Shown here in pieces: positions 39,027 through 53,512 of a DNA stretch of 64,000 nucleotides. This DNA comes from Tepidiphilus succinatimandens. Its GTDB lineage: Bacteria > Pseudomonadota > Gammaproteobacteria > Burkholderiales > Rhodocyclaceae. The stretch is taken from assembly GCF_006503695.1 (NCBI RefSeq), contig NZ_SBIK01000009.1, forward strand, positions 44,262 through 108,261, read 5' to 3'. The position numbers and the translations under genes are program-made. The notes under the pieces were generated by a model, which worked only from the letters and a program-made list of their open reading frames with translations, ran no database searches and had not been told where the DNA came from. Numbering within the stretch: position 1 is the first letter of the stretch; each line of letters begins with the position of its first letter.

Positions 39027-40226
39027 TCATGAATGATGGGAATCCCGCGGGTTCTCCGGCGGCTGCAACCCGAGGCTCAAAGCATACCATGCGAGGGCGA
39101 GCACCGCCGCCACCCAGTGGATCGCCCCCGGTGCGAGGTGCTGGGCGATCAGCCCCCCTGCCCAGCCGCCGCAAAAAAGTCCCAGAGATTGCAAAGTATT
39201 ATAGACGCCGAGCACCGCCCCTTTTCGTTCCGGCGGCGCGATGCGCGACACCCAGGAAGGCTGGGTCGCCTCCAGGATGTTGAACGCGACGAAAAACCCC
39301 GTGAGCCACAGCCCGATCGTCCACACGTCGTTCGCCCACAAGGCAAATCCGAGCTGCACCACGGCGAGCAGCGCAATGGCGGCCAGATAGACCGGCTTCA
39401 GGTGGCCGCGGCGTTCGGCGAAGACGATGGCCGGCACCATCACCGCGAAAGAAACGAGCACCGCCGCCAGATAGACGCTCCAGTGGTGCTCGAGCGGCAA
39501 TCCTCCTCGCGAAACCAGCGCACTGGGCACCACCACCCACATCGCCATTTGAATGAAATGCAGCAAAAATACGCCGGCATCGAGCCGCAGCAGGCGCGCG
39601 TCCTTGAGCGCCGCCCACAGCGAGGTGCTCGGGGCTGCTGCAGCAACGGCGGAGCGCACCGGAGTGGGCACGCCGCGCCAGACCATCACCGCCGCGCCGG
39701 CAGCAAGCAGCCCCGTGAGGAGGAAGATGCCGCGCATGCCCACCAGGCCGTAGAGCGCCGGCCCCAACACCAGGGAGAGGGCGAAGGTGAGCCCGATGCT
39801 CGAACCGATCAGGGCCATGGCCCGCGTGCGATGCGTCTCGGGCGTGAGATCGGCCACCAGGGCGGTGACAGCCGCCGAAATCGCCCCCGCGCCCTGCAAG
39901 GCCCGCCCCCAGGTGAGCCAGTGCAGGTCGGGTGCAAAGGCAGCCACGAGGCTGCCCAGCACGAAGAGCCCGAGTCCGGCGACGATCACCGGCTTGCGCC
40001 CGAAGCGGTCGGAGGCTGCGCCGAAAGGGATCAGCAGCACCGCCTGGGTGAGACCGTAGATGCCGATCGCCAGGCCGATCGCTGCCCGGTCCTCACCGCC
40101 CGGCAAATGCCGGGCGTACTCGGCAAACACCGGCAGGATGAGGAAAAGCCCCAGCATGCGCAGCGCGAACACCGCCGCGAGCCGCACCACCGCTGCGCGT
40201 TCGCTGCGCGAGAGTCGATCGTTCAT
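39027..40226 (-). CDS. MFS transporter (YajR-like)
   Basis: This is a 399-residue major facilitator with about 12 helices. It contains the [16 protein letters not shown] first helix and the DRFGRKP loop 2-3 motif typical of drug-efflux-type carriers near YajR, but without YajR's C-terminal cytoplasmic domain. The substrate is unknown. The ATG at 40226 is preferred over a GTG two codons earlier because GGAG lies five bases before it. The ssb gene follows after 13 bases, an arrangement common in betaproteobacteria. Confidence 0.88.
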   Translation of the reverse strand: MNDRLSRSERAAVVRLAAVFALRMLGLFLILPVFAEYARHLPGGEDRAAIGLAIGIYGLTQAVLLIPFGAASDRFGRKPVIVAGLGLFVLGSLVAAFAPDLHWLTWGRALQGAGAISAAVTALVADLTPETHRTRAMALIGSSIGLTFALSLVLGPALYGLVGMRGIFLLTGLLAAGAAVMVWRGVPTPVRSAVAAAAPSTSLWAALKDARLLRLDAGVFLLHFIQMAMWVVVPSALVSRGGLPLEHHWSVYLAAVLVSFAVMVPAIVFAERRGHLKPVYLAAIALLAVVQLGFALWANDVWTIGLWLTGFFVAFNILEATQPSWVSRIAPPERKGAVLGVYNTLQSLGLFCGGWAGGLIAQHLAPGAIHWVAAVLALAWYALSLGLQPPENPRDSHHS

Positions 40227-40238
40227 ACTCACTCCGGC

Positions 40239-40273
40239 AAAAAACGAAGCCGGCCACGCAGGCGGCCGGCTTC
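40239..40273 (-). terminator. Rho-independent terminator of gltBD
   Basis: A perfect 10-base inverted repeat, GAAGCCGGCC (40246-40255) and GGCCGGCTTC (40264-40273), has an 8-base loop. Read on the minus strand it is followed, after a single G, by six T residues. It sits 28 bases beyond the gltD stop and just upstream of the MFS start, separating the two units. Confidence 0.87.
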
Positions 40274-40301
40274 CTCGGGATTCGGAACAAATACCGCCGC
40301 C

Positions 40302-41768
40302 TCAGGCCGGCAGGACGCTCTCGCCCATCAGGTAGAGATCGACCGCGCGAGCCGCCTGGCGCCCTTCACGGATCGCCCAGACGATCAGCGATTGCCCCCG
40401 GCGCACGTCGCCGGCGGCGAACACCCCCGGCACGCTGGTCGCGTAGGCCCCTGGTCCTTCGGTAGGCGCAGCGGCATTGCCGCGCGCATCTTTTTCCACC
40501 CCGAAGGCTTCGAGCAGTGCCCCGAGCGGATGGGTGAAGCCCATGGCGAGCAAGACGAGATCGGCGGGGATCTCGAATTCCGAGCCCGGGATCTCTTTCA
40601 TCTGTCCGCCACTCCAGTCGAGCCGCGCCAGCCGCAGCGCGCGCACGCGGCCACCGTCACCGATAAACGCCTTCGTGAGCACGGCGAACTCGCGCTTCAC
40701 CTCGCCTTCGAGGTGCGAGGTCGAGGTGCGCAGCTTGTTCGGCCAGTACGGCCAGGTGAGCGCTTTGTCCTCCTGCTCGGGCGGACGCGGCATGAGCTCG
40801 AGCTGGGTCACCGACTTGGCGCCATGGCGAATCGCCGTCCCCACGCAGTCGGCGCCCGTGTCGCCGCCGCCGATCACCACCACGTGCTTGTCCTTGGCCG
40901 AGATCGGATTGGGCGCATCGCCCGCCACCTCACGGTTCTGCGGGATGAGGAACTGCAGCGCGAAGTAGACGCCTTCGAGCTCGCGCCCCGGCACCGGCAG
41001 GTCGCGCGGCACTTCCGAACCCGCGGCGAGCACCACCGCGTCGAACTCGCGGCGCAGCTCTTCGGCGGAGACGAAACTCTTGGCCGCATTCTGGATCGCA
41101 GGGGGGGTATCCGAGGCCCCGACGAGCACGCCGGTACGAAACCGCACGCCTTCGGCCTCCATCTGCGCCAGGCGCCGGTCGATGAGCCATTTCTCCAGCT
41201 TGAAGTCGGGAATGCCGTAGCGCAGCAGACCGCCGATGCGGTCGTTCTTCTCGAAGAGCGTCACCTCGTGCCCGGCGCGCGCCAGCTGCTGCGCCGCGGC
41301 CATCCCCGCCGGGCCGGAGCCGACCACCGCGACTTTCTTGCCGGTCTTGCGCTTGGGCGGATGCGGCAGCACCCAGCCGCGCTCCCAGGCGAGATCGATG
41401 AGGAAGCGCTCGATCGACTTGATGCCGACTGCATCGTCGTTGATGTTGAGCGTGCAGGCTGCCTCGCACGGTGCCGGACATACACGACCGGTGAATTCGG
41501 GGAAATTGTTCGTCGCATCGAGCGCGTTCCAGCCTTCGCGCCAGCGCTTGCGATAGACGAGATCGTTCCAGTCCGGGATGAGGTTATTCACCGGACAGCC
41601 GTTGTGGCAGAACGGGATGCCGCAGTCCATGCAGCGCGCGCCCTGGACCGTCGCCTCACCCTCCGAGAGGCGATGCACGAACTCCTTGTAATGCCGGATC
41701 CGCTCGGGAACCGGATCGTAGGCTTCCGCGACGCGGCGGTATTCGAGAAAACCTGTGGGTTTGCCCAT
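40302..41768 (-). CDS. gltD: Glutamate synthase, small subunit
   Basis: GltD passes electrons from NADPH through FAD and iron-sulfur clusters to GltB for glutamate formation. The 488-residue protein has N-terminal cluster cysteines (C46, C49, C54 and C58 in [13 protein letters not shown], then CPAPCEAAC), the FAD-binding [15 protein letters not shown] and the NADPH-binding [13 protein letters not shown]. Length and motifs are standard. It follows gltB by 23 bases and ends at a strong terminator. Confidence 0.97.
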   Translation of the reverse strand: MGKPTGFLEYRRVAEAYDPVPERIRHYKEFVHRLSEGEATVQGARCMDCGIPFCHNGCPVNNLIPDWNDLVYRKRWREGWNALDATNNFPEFTGRVCPAPCEAACTLNINDDAVGIKSIERFLIDLAWERGWVLPHPPKRKTGKKVAVVGSGPAGMAAAQQLARAGHEVTLFEKNDRIGGLLRYGIPDFKLEKWLIDRRLAQMEAEGVRFRTGVLVGASDTPPAIQNAAKSFVSAEELRREFDAVVLAAGSEVPRDLPVPGRELEGVYFALQFLIPQNREVAGDAPNPISAKDKHVVVIGGGDTGADCVGTAIRHGAKSVTQLELMPRPPEQEDKALTWPYWPNKLRTSTSHLEGEVKREFAVLTKAFIGDGGRVRALRLARLDWSGGQMKEIPGSEFEIPADLVLLAMGFTHPLGALLEAFGVEKDARGNAAAPTEGPGAYATSVPGVFAAGDVRRGQSLIVWAIREGRQAARAVDLYLMGESVLPA

Positions 41769-41791
41769 TTCTTTGCAATCTCCAGAGAGAA

Positions 41792-46471
<4,680 letters not shown>

Positions 46472-46544
46472 GGTCAGGCTTTCCTCGACTCGGATCCAAT
46501 GGGTGTGAAAAGAAGGGTGCGCTGATCCGGCGCAGCAAAACCGC

Positions 46545-46577
46545 GCCTCGCGGAGGATGGAGCACGGACGGCGAGGC
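46545..46577 (-). promoter_or_regulatory. Inverted repeat in the gltB leader
   Basis: A 7-base inverted repeat, GCCTCGC (46545-46551) and GCGAGGC (46571-46577), lies in the predicted 126-base 5' leader of gltB. It could form an RNA stem with a 19-base loop, or bind a regulator. No T-run follows it, so it is not a classical attenuator. Confidence 0.35.
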
Positions 46578-46603
46578 TTGGCGCCGAAAAAAGCGGGCGA
46601 AAC

Positions 46604-46632
46604 ACTATACCGTCGAAGTGCCCGCCGATCAA
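46604..46632 (-). promoter_or_regulatory. Predicted gltBD promoter
   Basis: On the minus strand TTGATC (46627-46632) and TATAGT (46604-46609) are separated by exactly 17 bases. The predicted start near 46597 leaves a leader of about 126 bases. It lies in the 219-base gap between dgt and gltB, which holds no gene. Confidence 0.6.
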
Positions 46633-46690
46633 GATCGGCAAGCGAGAAATTTGTCCCTGATCTTTGCATGGTCAAAGGCGGCGGGCAGGC

Positions 46691-47809
46691 TCAGAACGCC
46701 TCTTCCAGACCGAAGAGTCGACGGTGCTCGCGAACGGCGTAGCGGTCAGTCATTCCGGCGATGTAATCGGCCAGTGCGCGCCGGCCTTTTTCGGCGAAAC
46801 GGCGCCGGTGCGCCTCGGGCAACAAGGAAGGATCGGCGGCATAGGCGGCGAAGAGCTCGCGGATGATGCGCTGCGCCCGGCGGTTCATGTCGACCACCCG
46901 CGGATGACGGTAGAGCTGAAGGAAGAGAAAGCGCTTGAGCAGCGCCACTTCCTCGCGCATCGTGCTCGAATGCTGCACGAGCGACGGGGCGCGGCGCACG
47001 TCCTCGACGCAGGCGGGATCGGCCTCGGCGATGCGCCTGCGGCTCTCCTCGACGAGATCGAGCACCATGAGCGAGATCATGCGGCGGATCGTCTCGTGGA
47101 TGAGGCGCTTGCGCTCCAGCCCCGGGTAGCGCGCCTGAACCTCGGCGCGCGTGCGCGCAAAAATCGGCACCGACTCGAGGGAATCCAAGGTGAGGAGACC
47201 GGAGCGCAGACCGTCGTCGATGTCGTGGTTGTTATAGGCGAGTTCGTCGGCGAGATTGGCGATCTGCGCTTCCAGCGAGGGCCGCAAGTCGCGGCGAAAC
47301 CGCTCGGCCACGTCCCCCAGCCGGGCCCAGTGCTCCGGCCGGCAGTGCTTCAGGATGCCCTCGCGCGTCTCGAACATGAGGTTGAGCCCGTCGAATTCGG
47401 CATACTTCTCCTCGAGCTCGTCGACGATGCGCAGCGACTGCAGGTTGTGCTCGAACCCGCCCTCCTCTTTCATGCACTCGTCGAGCGCCTCCTGTCCTGC
47501 GTGCCCGAAAGGGGTGTGCCCCAGGTCGTGCGCCAGCGTGATCGCCTCGACCAGCACGTCGTTCACCTCGAGCATCTGGGCGATCGAGCGGCCGATCTGC
47601 GCTACTTCCAGCGAATGGGTGAGCCGCGTGCGAAAGTGATCCCCGACGTGATTGACGAAGACCTGGGTCTTGTATTCCAGCCGGCGAAAGGCGCTCGAAT
47701 GGACGATCCGGTCACGGTCGCGCTGGAACTCGCTGCGCGGCGCCGCGCTCGGCTCGGGGTGCCGTCGCCCGCGGCTCGCCGCTTCATGGACGGCGTAGGG
47801 CGCGAGCAT
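46691..47809 (-). CDS. dgt: dGTP triphosphohydrolase
   Basis: Dgt hydrolyses dGTP (or other dNTPs) to the nucleoside and triphosphate. The 372-residue HD-domain protein has the N-terminal RDRDRIVHSSAFRRLEYKTQVF signature, the metal ligands H (RTRLTHSLEVAQIGR) and HD (LAHDLGHTPFGHAG), and a C-terminal helical region. The size matches the shorter, dNTP-specific class rather than the 505-residue E. coli Dgt. It begins one base after aroB ends; the aroK-aroB-dgt order is conserved in betaproteobacteria. Confidence 0.95.
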   Translation of the reverse strand: MLAPYAVHEAASRGRRHPEPSAAPRSEFQRDRDRIVHSSAFRRLEYKTQVFVNHVGDHFRTRLTHSLEVAQIGRSIAQMLEVNDVLVEAITLAHDLGHTPFGHAGQEALDECMKEEGGFEHNLQSLRIVDELEEKYAEFDGLNLMFETREGILKHCRPEHWARLGDVAERFRRDLRPSLEAQIANLADELAYNNHDIDDGLRSGLLTLDSLESVPIFARTRAEVQARYPGLERKRLIHETIRRMISLMVLDLVEESRRRIAEADPACVEDVRRAPSLVQHSSTMREEVALLKRFLFLQLYRHPRVVDMNRRAQRIIRELFAAYAADPSLLPEAHRRRFAEKGRRALADYIAGMTDRYAVREHRRLFGLEEAF

Positions 47810-47810
47810 C

Positions 47811-48890
47811 TCAGCTCCTCGCTTCGATCGCGGCGCGCAACACGGACGGCGGAACCTCTGCCGTCACCACCGCGCGGCCGATGCCCTGCAGCAGCACGAG
47901 CCGCAGGCGCCCGCCGCTCACCTTCTTGTCTCCGGCCATCCAGTGCAGCATCTCATCCACCGGCAAGCCCGGCCCCTGCACCGGCAGGCCGGCGCGGATC
48001 AAGAGCCCCTCGATGCGGGCGAGCTCGTTCTCGTCGAGCCAGCCCAGGCGCAGCGACACCTCGGCCGCCATCAGCATCCCCACGGCCACCGCCTCACCGT
48101 GCAGCCAGCCGACGTAGCCTGTCCCCGTCTCGATCGCGTGGCCGAAGGTGTGTCCCAGGTTCAGCAGCGCCCGTTCGCCGCGCTCGGTCTCGTCGGCCGC
48201 CACCACCTCGGCCTTGTTGCGACAGGAACGCTCGATGGCGAAGGCCACGGCCCCCGGCTCCAGCGCGAGCAACGCCTCCATGTGCCCCTCGAGCCACTCG
48301 AAGAAAGCAGCATCCCGGATGAGCCCGTACTTGATCACTTCGGCGAGCCCCGCGCGCAGCTCGCGCAGCGGCAGGGTCGCGAGCGTATCGGTGTCGATGA
48401 GCACGGCACGAGGCTGATGGAAAGCTCCGATCATGTTCTTGCCGCGCGGATGGTTGATCGCCGTCTTGCCGCCCACGGAAGAATCGACCTGCGCCAGGAG
48501 CGTGGTGGGCATCTGGACGAAAGGAGCCCCGCGCTGCCAGGTGGCGGCGGCGAAACCGGTCATGTCGCCGATCACTCCCCCTCCCAGGGCGATGAGGGGA
48601 GTGGTGCGCTCGGCACGGGTATCCACCAAGGTATCGTAGATTTTCTCCAGGGTCTGCCAGTTCTTGTACTGCTCCCCGTCGGGCAGCACCACCGAGTCGA
48701 CGCGCACGGCGTGACGCTCCAGCATAGTCGTTACGCGCTCGAGATAGAGCGGCGCCACCGTCTCATTCGTGACGAGCACCGCGCGCGGCTGCTCCAGGTG
48801 CGGCAGCAGCAACTCATGGGCCGTAAGCACGCCGGAACCGATGAAAATAGGATAGGACCGCTCACCCAGATCGACGGCCAGCTCACGCAT
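47811..48890 (-). CDS. aroB: 3-Dehydroquinate synthase
   Basis: AroB cyclises DAHP to 3-dehydroquinate, step two of the shikimate pathway, using NAD and zinc. The 359-residue protein has the NAD-binding [11 protein letters not shown], the [12 protein letters not shown] segment, the zinc ligands Glu (AEVIKYGLI) and His ([19 protein letters not shown]), all in order. The start overlaps the aroK stop by eight bases, so the two shikimate enzymes are coupled. Confidence 0.97.
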   Translation of the reverse strand: MRELAVDLGERSYPIFIGSGVLTAHELLLPHLEQPRAVLVTNETVAPLYLERVTTMLERHAVRVDSVVLPDGEQYKNWQTLEKIYDTLVDTRAERTTPLIALGGGVIGDMTGFAAATWQRGAPFVQMPTTLLAQVDSSVGGKTAINHPRGKNMIGAFHQPRAVLIDTDTLATLPLRELRAGLAEVIKYGLIRDAAFFEWLEGHMEALLALEPGAVAFAIERSCRNKAEVVAADETERGERALLNLGHTFGHAIETGTGYVGWLHGEAVAVGMLMAAEVSLRLGWLDENELARIEGLLIRAGLPVQGPGLPVDEMLHWMAGDKKVSGGRLRLVLLQGIGRAVVTAEVPPSVLRAAIEARS

Positions 48891-49443
48891 CCCGCTCTCC
48901 TTCCGCCACCACCGCCCCTTCCCCTTTGCCCGACCGGTAGTCGCGCACCGCCTCCTCCACCCGCGCGAGCATGGCCGCAGGCTTCAGCCGACCGCCATCG
49001 ACCACGACGTCGGCCACCTCGCGGTAGAGCGGGTCGCGCTGGGCGTAGAGTTCGAAAATGCGCTGCCTCGGCTGCGGCACCTGCAGCAGCGGCCGATGGC
49101 GATCGTGCCGCAGTCGCTCCCACAGCACCTCCGGTGGCACGTGCAGATAGACCACGATGCCGCGACGGCGCAGCTGCGCCCGGTTTTCCGGCCGCAATAC
49201 CACCCCGCCGCCGGTGGCGAGCACGAGGTCCTCGCGGCCGAGCAGCTCGGCAAGCATCCGCGCCTCACGCTCGCGAAATCCCTCCTCGCCCTCGACGGCG
49301 AAGATCGTAGGGATGGAGACGCCGGTTCGCGCCTCCAACTCCTGGTCGCTGTCGATGAAAGCCAGCCCGTGCCGCGCCGCATAACTGCGGCCCAAGGTCG
49401 TCTTGCCGGCCCCCATCATCCCGATGAACACGATGGGCTCCAC
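48883..49443 (-). CDS. aroK: Shikimate kinase
   Basis: AroK phosphorylates shikimate. The 186-residue protein has Walker [10 protein letters not shown] (residues 8-16), the shikimate-binding [11 protein letters not shown] and the [11 protein letters not shown] loop. The start is a GTG at 49443, with only a weak ribosome sequence. It lies downstream of the pilQ terminator with a 64-base spacer that probably contains its promoter (a TACACT-like box is present). In many betaproteobacteria aroK is the first gene after pilQ, as here. Confidence 0.95.
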   Translation of the reverse strand: MEPIVFIGMMGAGKTTLGRSYAARHGLAFIDSDQELEARTGVSIPTIFAVEGEEGFREREARMLAELLGREDLVLATGGGVVLRPENRAQLRRRGIVVYLHVPPEVLWERLRHDRHRPLLQVPQPRQRIFELYAQRDPLYREVADVVVDGGRLKPAAMLARVEEAVRDYRSGKGEGAVVAEGERDA

Positions 49444-49507
49444 CCGATACGCTCACATTCGTTGATCGAGGCTAGTGTACCGTAAAAAAAGCTCTGCCAT
49501 ACGGCGT

Positions 49508-49536
49508 AAAAAAACCCGCCCCTGCAGCAGGCGGGT
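49508..49536 (-). terminator. Rho-independent terminator of pilMNOPQ
   Basis: On the minus strand ACCCGCC/GGCGGGT (49530-49536 and 49514-49520) forms a seven-pair stem with a nine-base loop and is followed by seven T residues. It lies 26 bases past the pilQ stop and separates the pilus operon from aroK. Confidence 0.87.
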
Positions 49537-49561
49537 CTTTCATGCACGAGGCGCGGCAGAC

Positions 49562-51721
49562 TCAACGCAGGCGCAGATCCTCGGCAACGATGCGCGGCGT
49601 GAGGAACACCATCAGCTCGGTGCGCGTCGCGGAATTCGACTTGTTGCGGAAGAGATTCCCGAAGACCGGCACATCGCCCAGCCAGGGCACCTGATCGACA
49701 CCGTTGGTCTCGGACTCCTGGAAGAGGCCGCCGAGGACGACGGTCCCCCCGTTGTCGACCAGGACGTCGCTCACCACTTCACGCTTGCGGATCGGCGGAT
49801 TACCCTGAATGCTTCTTGAATAATCCGGCTGGTCGTCATGCACCACCACCTTCATGCGGATCCGGCCATCGGGCGTAAGCACCGGCGTGACCCGAAGTTC
49901 GAGCACCGCCTCCTTGAATTGCACGTTCGGTGTGGTCATGTTGTTGGCCGTCACCGTCGTCACGTAGGGGATCTCCTGTCCCACGGCGATACGCGCCTCG
50001 ATGTTGTTCGCCGTCATGATCTTCGGGTTGGAGACGATGCGGCTCTTGCCCGTGACCTCGGCCAGGTTGAGCTCGAGGTTGAGGAAGCGCGTCGCCGAGC
50101 GGTTGAAGATCGACAGCGCGAACGTCGAGAATTGCCCGGCATCGACGTTGGTATTCTGCTGGAAGAAGGGACGGTTGATCGGTCCAATGTTGAAATAATC
50201 GGCCGAAATGATTGGCCTATTGTTCGTATTGAGCTTGGCCCCGATCTCCTTGTTGAAGTTCGACGACACTTCGAGGATGCGCGCCTCGATCACCACCTGG
50301 CGCGGCGGCACGTCGATCTGCTTCAGGAGCTCGCGCACCGCCTGTAGACGCTCTTCGACATCGGTGATGAAGAGCTTGTTGGTGCGCATGTCGAAGGTGG
50401 CCATGCCGCGGTCGGAGAGCATTTTCTTGGTATTGCTGTTGTTTCCGCCGCTGGTATTGTCATTCGAGATCATGGCGTAGATCTCGGCCGCCGAGTGGTA
50501 ATTGATCTGGAAACTCTCGGTGACCAGCACCCCCTTCTCGATGCTCTGGTTGAGCGCATCCAGACGCACCTTCTCCTGCTCGGCGATCTCCTGCGCCGGC
50601 GCCACCCAGATGACGTTGCCCTGCTGACGCTTGTCGAGCTTCTTGTTCTGCAGGATGATGTCGAGGGCCTGATCCCAGGGCACGTCGACCAGGCGCAGGG
50701 TGATGGTGCCCTGCACGGTGTCGGAGACGACGATGTTGAAGCCGCTGAAGTCGGCCAGCACCTGCAGCACGGCGCGCACGTCGATGTTCTGGAAGTTGAG
50801 CGTGAGTCGCTCGCCCTTGTACTGCGGCTTGCCCACGAGCACCTTGTTGGGGTCTTCCTGAATCGGCTGGATGTCGACGACGAAGAGCGCGTCGGCCTGA
50901 TAGGCGGTGTGCTGCCAGTTGCCCTTGGGCTCGATCACGAGCACGGTATCACGCCCGCGCCGCTCGAAGCGGAAACTCTGCACCGGCGTGGCGAAATCGG
51001 TCACGTCGCTGCGGCGGTAGAGCTCCTGCGGCAGCGCCGTCTCGGGGAAGACGACCTCGATGCGCTCGCCGGCACGGCGCAGGTCGGGCGCGATCTCAGG
51101 GGTGGAGAGATGCACCATCACCTTGCCCTCACCGTTCGTTCCCCGCCGGAAGTCGACCGAGAGGATCGAAGGAACGACGGCCCCACCCCCCGACGAGGCG
51201 GCTTGCCCCACCGCCTGCGTCTGGTAGGGAACGAGGGCTTCCTGCGCCTTGCTGGCCATTTGAGCGGCGGTACCGGCTTCGAGCTCGAGACCCCAGCCCG
51301 AGCCGATCTGGGCGAGGCGGTAGGTCATCGGCTGCGACAGGGCAAGGACGACCCTCAAGCGCCCGGCCGCCTCGACCGCGTAGATCCGCTCGATGCCGTT
51401 GCGCTTGATCTCCCGCGAGGGTGCTCCCAACTGGCTCTTCGCATTGGGAAAATCGATGACGATGCGCGAAGGGCTGGTGAGCGCGAAATGCGAGGGATTG
51501 GCGACGCTCCCCTCGAAGACGAAATCGACCCGCATCCCTCCCTGTCCCGATTCGACGAGGGAGACGTCTTTGAGGAGGGCGGTCTTCTCCTCGGCCATGG
51601 CCGAACGCCCGCCGACCAAAAGCAGCGTGAGGCACATTCCCAAGACGAGGATTCCCAGCCAGCGTGCGGCGGCACTCCTCTTGGGCTCGAAACCCAGGAC
51701 TTCTCCAGCTTCGCGAATCAT
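49562..51721 (-). CDS. pilQ: Type IV pilus secretin PilQ
   Basis: PilQ is the outer-membrane ring through which the pilus (and incoming DNA) passes. The 719-residue precursor has a signal peptide ending near SAMA-EEK (about residue 44), AMIN domains that bind peptidoglycan, an STN domain (LNFQNIDVRAVLQVLADFSGFNIVVSD), and the C-terminal secretin core ending in the VPWLGDVPVFGNLF signature. The ATG at 51721 has a GGAGGG site and overlaps the pilP stop. It is the last gene of the pilus operon. Confidence 0.97.
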   Translation of the reverse strand: MIREAGEVLGFEPKRSAAARWLGILVLGMCLTLLLVGGRSAMAEEKTALLKDVSLVESGQGGMRVDFVFEGSVANPSHFALTSPSRIVIDFPNAKSQLGAPSREIKRNGIERIYAVEAAGRLRVVLALSQPMTYRLAQIGSGWGLELEAGTAAQMASKAQEALVPYQTQAVGQAASSGGGAVVPSILSVDFRRGTNGEGKVMVHLSTPEIAPDLRRAGERIEVVFPETALPQELYRRSDVTDFATPVQSFRFERRGRDTVLVIEPKGNWQHTAYQADALFVVDIQPIQEDPNKVLVGKPQYKGERLTLNFQNIDVRAVLQVLADFSGFNIVVSDTVQGTITLRLVDVPWDQALDIILQNKKLDKRQQGNVIWVAPAQEIAEQEKVRLDALNQSIEKGVLVTESFQINYHSAAEIYAMISNDNTSGGNNSNTKKMLSDRGMATFDMRTNKLFITDVEERLQAVRELLKQIDVPPRQVVIEARILEVSSNFNKEIGAKLNTNNRPIISADYFNIGPINRPFFQQNTNVDAGQFSTFALSIFNRSATRFLNLELNLAEVTGKSRIVSNPKIMTANNIEARIAVGQEIPYVTTVTANNMTTPNVQFKEAVLELRVTPVLTPDGRIRMKVVVHDDQPDYSRSIQGNPPIRKREVVSDVLVDNGGTVVLGGLFQESETNGVDQVPWLGDVPVFGNLFRNKSNSATRTELMVFLTPRIVAEDLRLR

Positions 51722-52260
51722 TGTTTTCCCTCCAAGTTCAATTCCACCGGCCGCTTGACCCAACGCTGTTCGGCATCCTGCACCATTTCTTCGATCTTGA
51801 GCTTGGTATCCTCGATCGCCACGACCCGACCGAAATTCTGTCCGAGATAGGAGCCCACCGAGACGGGATAGACGCCGTCCGGGGCCTCGATCAGCGCCCG
51901 GATCTCTTTGCCCCGGCGCAATACCCCTCTGAGCTTGAGCTCTTCGAGCGAGAAACGCTCGAGCGGCTCGCGCGGCCGATTCATGTCTGGCGCGGGCAAG
52001 CCCCCTCCCTTGGCCGACTTGAGCGCCGGCGGGGCCAAGCGGCCGGGATCGAAGGGGTCGGTCAAATCCTGAGCCTTGTAAGCCACTGGAGGAAACGGCT
52101 TGACTTCGGGAAGCGGCGGGACCCGCCCTTTCAGCCCCCGGGCAGATTCCTCCATCCATTGCTGGATGTCGGTCACGTCCGAAGGAGGGGCCTCGACGCA
52201 CCCGGTCAGCAGGAATGCGGCCAAAACCGACGCAAACGCAGGCAGTGAAGGGAAGCTCAT
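51718..52260 (-). CDS. pilP: Type IV pilus lipoprotein PilP
   Basis: PilP links the PilNO inner-membrane subcomplex to PilQ. The 180-residue precursor has a lipobox LLTGC (lipid Cys21), a disordered Pro-rich segment with DPFDPGR, and a C-terminal beta domain (LRGVLRRGKEIRALIEAPDGVYPVSVGSYLGQNFGRV). The frame is open upstream, but the ATG at 52260 is set by the pilO stop overlap (ATGA) and the signal peptide. Confidence 0.95.
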   Translation of the reverse strand: MSFPSLPAFASVLAAFLLTGCVEAPPSDVTDIQQWMEESARGLKGRVPPLPEVKPFPPVAYKAQDLTDPFDPGRLAPPALKSAKGGGLPAPDMNRPREPLERFSLEELKLRGVLRRGKEIRALIEAPDGVYPVSVGSYLGQNFGRVVAIEDTKLKIEEMVQDAEQRWVKRPVELNLEGKQ

Positions 52261-52925
52261 TTTTTCCCTCCTTTTGCCGCCGGCTTGGGTGCGGCCGCGT
52301 TGAGCTCTTCCTCGTCCAGATAACGGTAGGTGTGCAGCGTCGCCTCGAACTTCAGGCCCACGTCCTTCTGCGGCGCGAGCTTGATGTCGCCGAACGTCAC
52401 CACCCGCGGCATGGAAGAGACGTCGCTGAGAAACCCGGCGATCTCGTGGAATCCCCCTTCGAGTGCGATCGCCACGGGCATCTCGACGTAGAAGTCTCGC
52501 CGCGCCTCGTCTCCCGGCCGGAACAACTCGAAACGCAACCCCCGCTTCAGCCCGAATTGATGCACGTCCTGCAACAGGGCATCCATCTCGGATTTGCTCG
52601 GGAGCTGCTTCAGCAAGGCGCCGAACTGGGCTTCGGCCGTACGCAGCTGGGCCCGGTATTCCGGCAGATTGACCGCTTGCCGTTTCTTCACCAGCCACTG
52701 GTCGCGCAACTCTTTCTCCTGCCCCTTGACACGTTCGAGCTCCTCGGCCTGTGAGGTCCAGAAAAACCACCAGGCACCGGCGACGATGAGGGCAAACAGC
52801 AGCACCATGACCGTGATTTGCGGAGCCGGCGGCCATCTGCCGGGATCTTGAGGATCCAGATCGCGGAACTGCCTGATCCAACGCAACGGATCGCGCCGCA
52901 GATCGAAGCGCACATCGACTTTCAT
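52257..52925 (-). CDS. pilO: Type IV pilus assembly protein PilO
   Basis: PilO is a bitopic inner-membrane protein that pairs with PilN. The 222-residue product has a short cytoplasmic N-terminus, one helix (ITVMVLLFALIVAGAWWFFW, about residues 37-56), a coiled coil and a periplasmic ferredoxin-like domain. Spacing is ATGA to both pilN and pilP. Sequence conservation in this family is low, so the assignment rests on topology and operon position. Confidence 0.94.
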   Translation of the reverse strand: MKVDVRFDLRRDPLRWIRQFRDLDPQDPGRWPPAPQITVMVLLFALIVAGAWWFFWTSQAEELERVKGQEKELRDQWLVKKRQAVNLPEYRAQLRTAEAQFGALLKQLPSKSEMDALLQDVHQFGLKRGLRFELFRPGDEARRDFYVEMPVAIALEGGFHEIAGFLSDVSSMPRVVTFGDIKLAPQKDVGLKFEATLHTYRYLDEEELNAAAPKPAAKGGKK

Positions 52926-53512
52926 GGTTTGCCCTCCGCCGCCGGTTTTTCCGCTCCCATCGCCTCGATCACGGGACGGTCCATGCGCAACTGCAAGGCG
53001 AACCGAACCACCCTTTGCCCGTTTCTATCGAGGCCCAAGGTCTCGATGAGCCGCACGTCGGTGAGATAAGGCGAGGCATCGAGGGAGCGCATGGTCTCGG
53101 AGACGCGCGCGTTCGACTGGGAAACGCCGCGCAAGGTCACGAGGGCGTCGCGCCGCTCCAAGGACTCGAGAAAAGTGGCTTCGGGAAGGCGCCGGGGCAG
53201 CTCGTCGAAGAGCAGCACCGGCTCGACGCGACGTGCGCGCAGGGACTCGATGACGTTCTTGCGGGCGACGATGCCATCGATGAGGGTGCGCAATTCTTTG
53301 AGCTCGGCAAGCTGCTTGTCGAGCTGGCCGATCTGCTCGGTGAGGAAGCGGTTACGCTCCTGCTGTCGCTCGATGAGCCCATTGAGGTAGAGAGAGCCGA
53401 TGATGCCAACGAGCACCCCGGCCAAGGCAGCGGCGACGAGCCCGCTGTAGAACAGGCGCCGGCGCCGTTCTCGCAGCGCTTCGCGCCAGGGCAAGAGATT
53501 GATACGGGTCAC
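52922..53512 (-). CDS. pilN: Type IV pilus assembly protein PilN
   Basis: PilN binds PilM through the conserved cytoplasmic INLLPWRE motif (residues 4-11). A single helix follows (about residues 23-47), then a coiled coil and a periplasmic domain. The 196-residue length is normal. It starts in an ATGA overlap with pilM and ends in one with pilO. Confidence 0.96.
   Translation of the reverse strand: MTRINLLPWREALRERRRRLFYSGLVAAALAGVLVGIIGSLYLNGLIERQQERNRFLTEQIGQLDKQLAELKELRTLIDGIVARKNVIESLRARRVEPVLLFDELPRRLPEATFLESLERRDALVTLRGVSQSNARVSETMRSLDASPYLTDVRLIETLGLDRNGQRVVRFALQLRMDRPVIEAMGAEKPAAEGKP

Noticed and set aside
46472..46675. Upstream extension of gltB
   Set aside because: The catalytic Cys lies 19 residues after the ATG at 46471, a normal propeptide; the extension crosses the predicted promoter.
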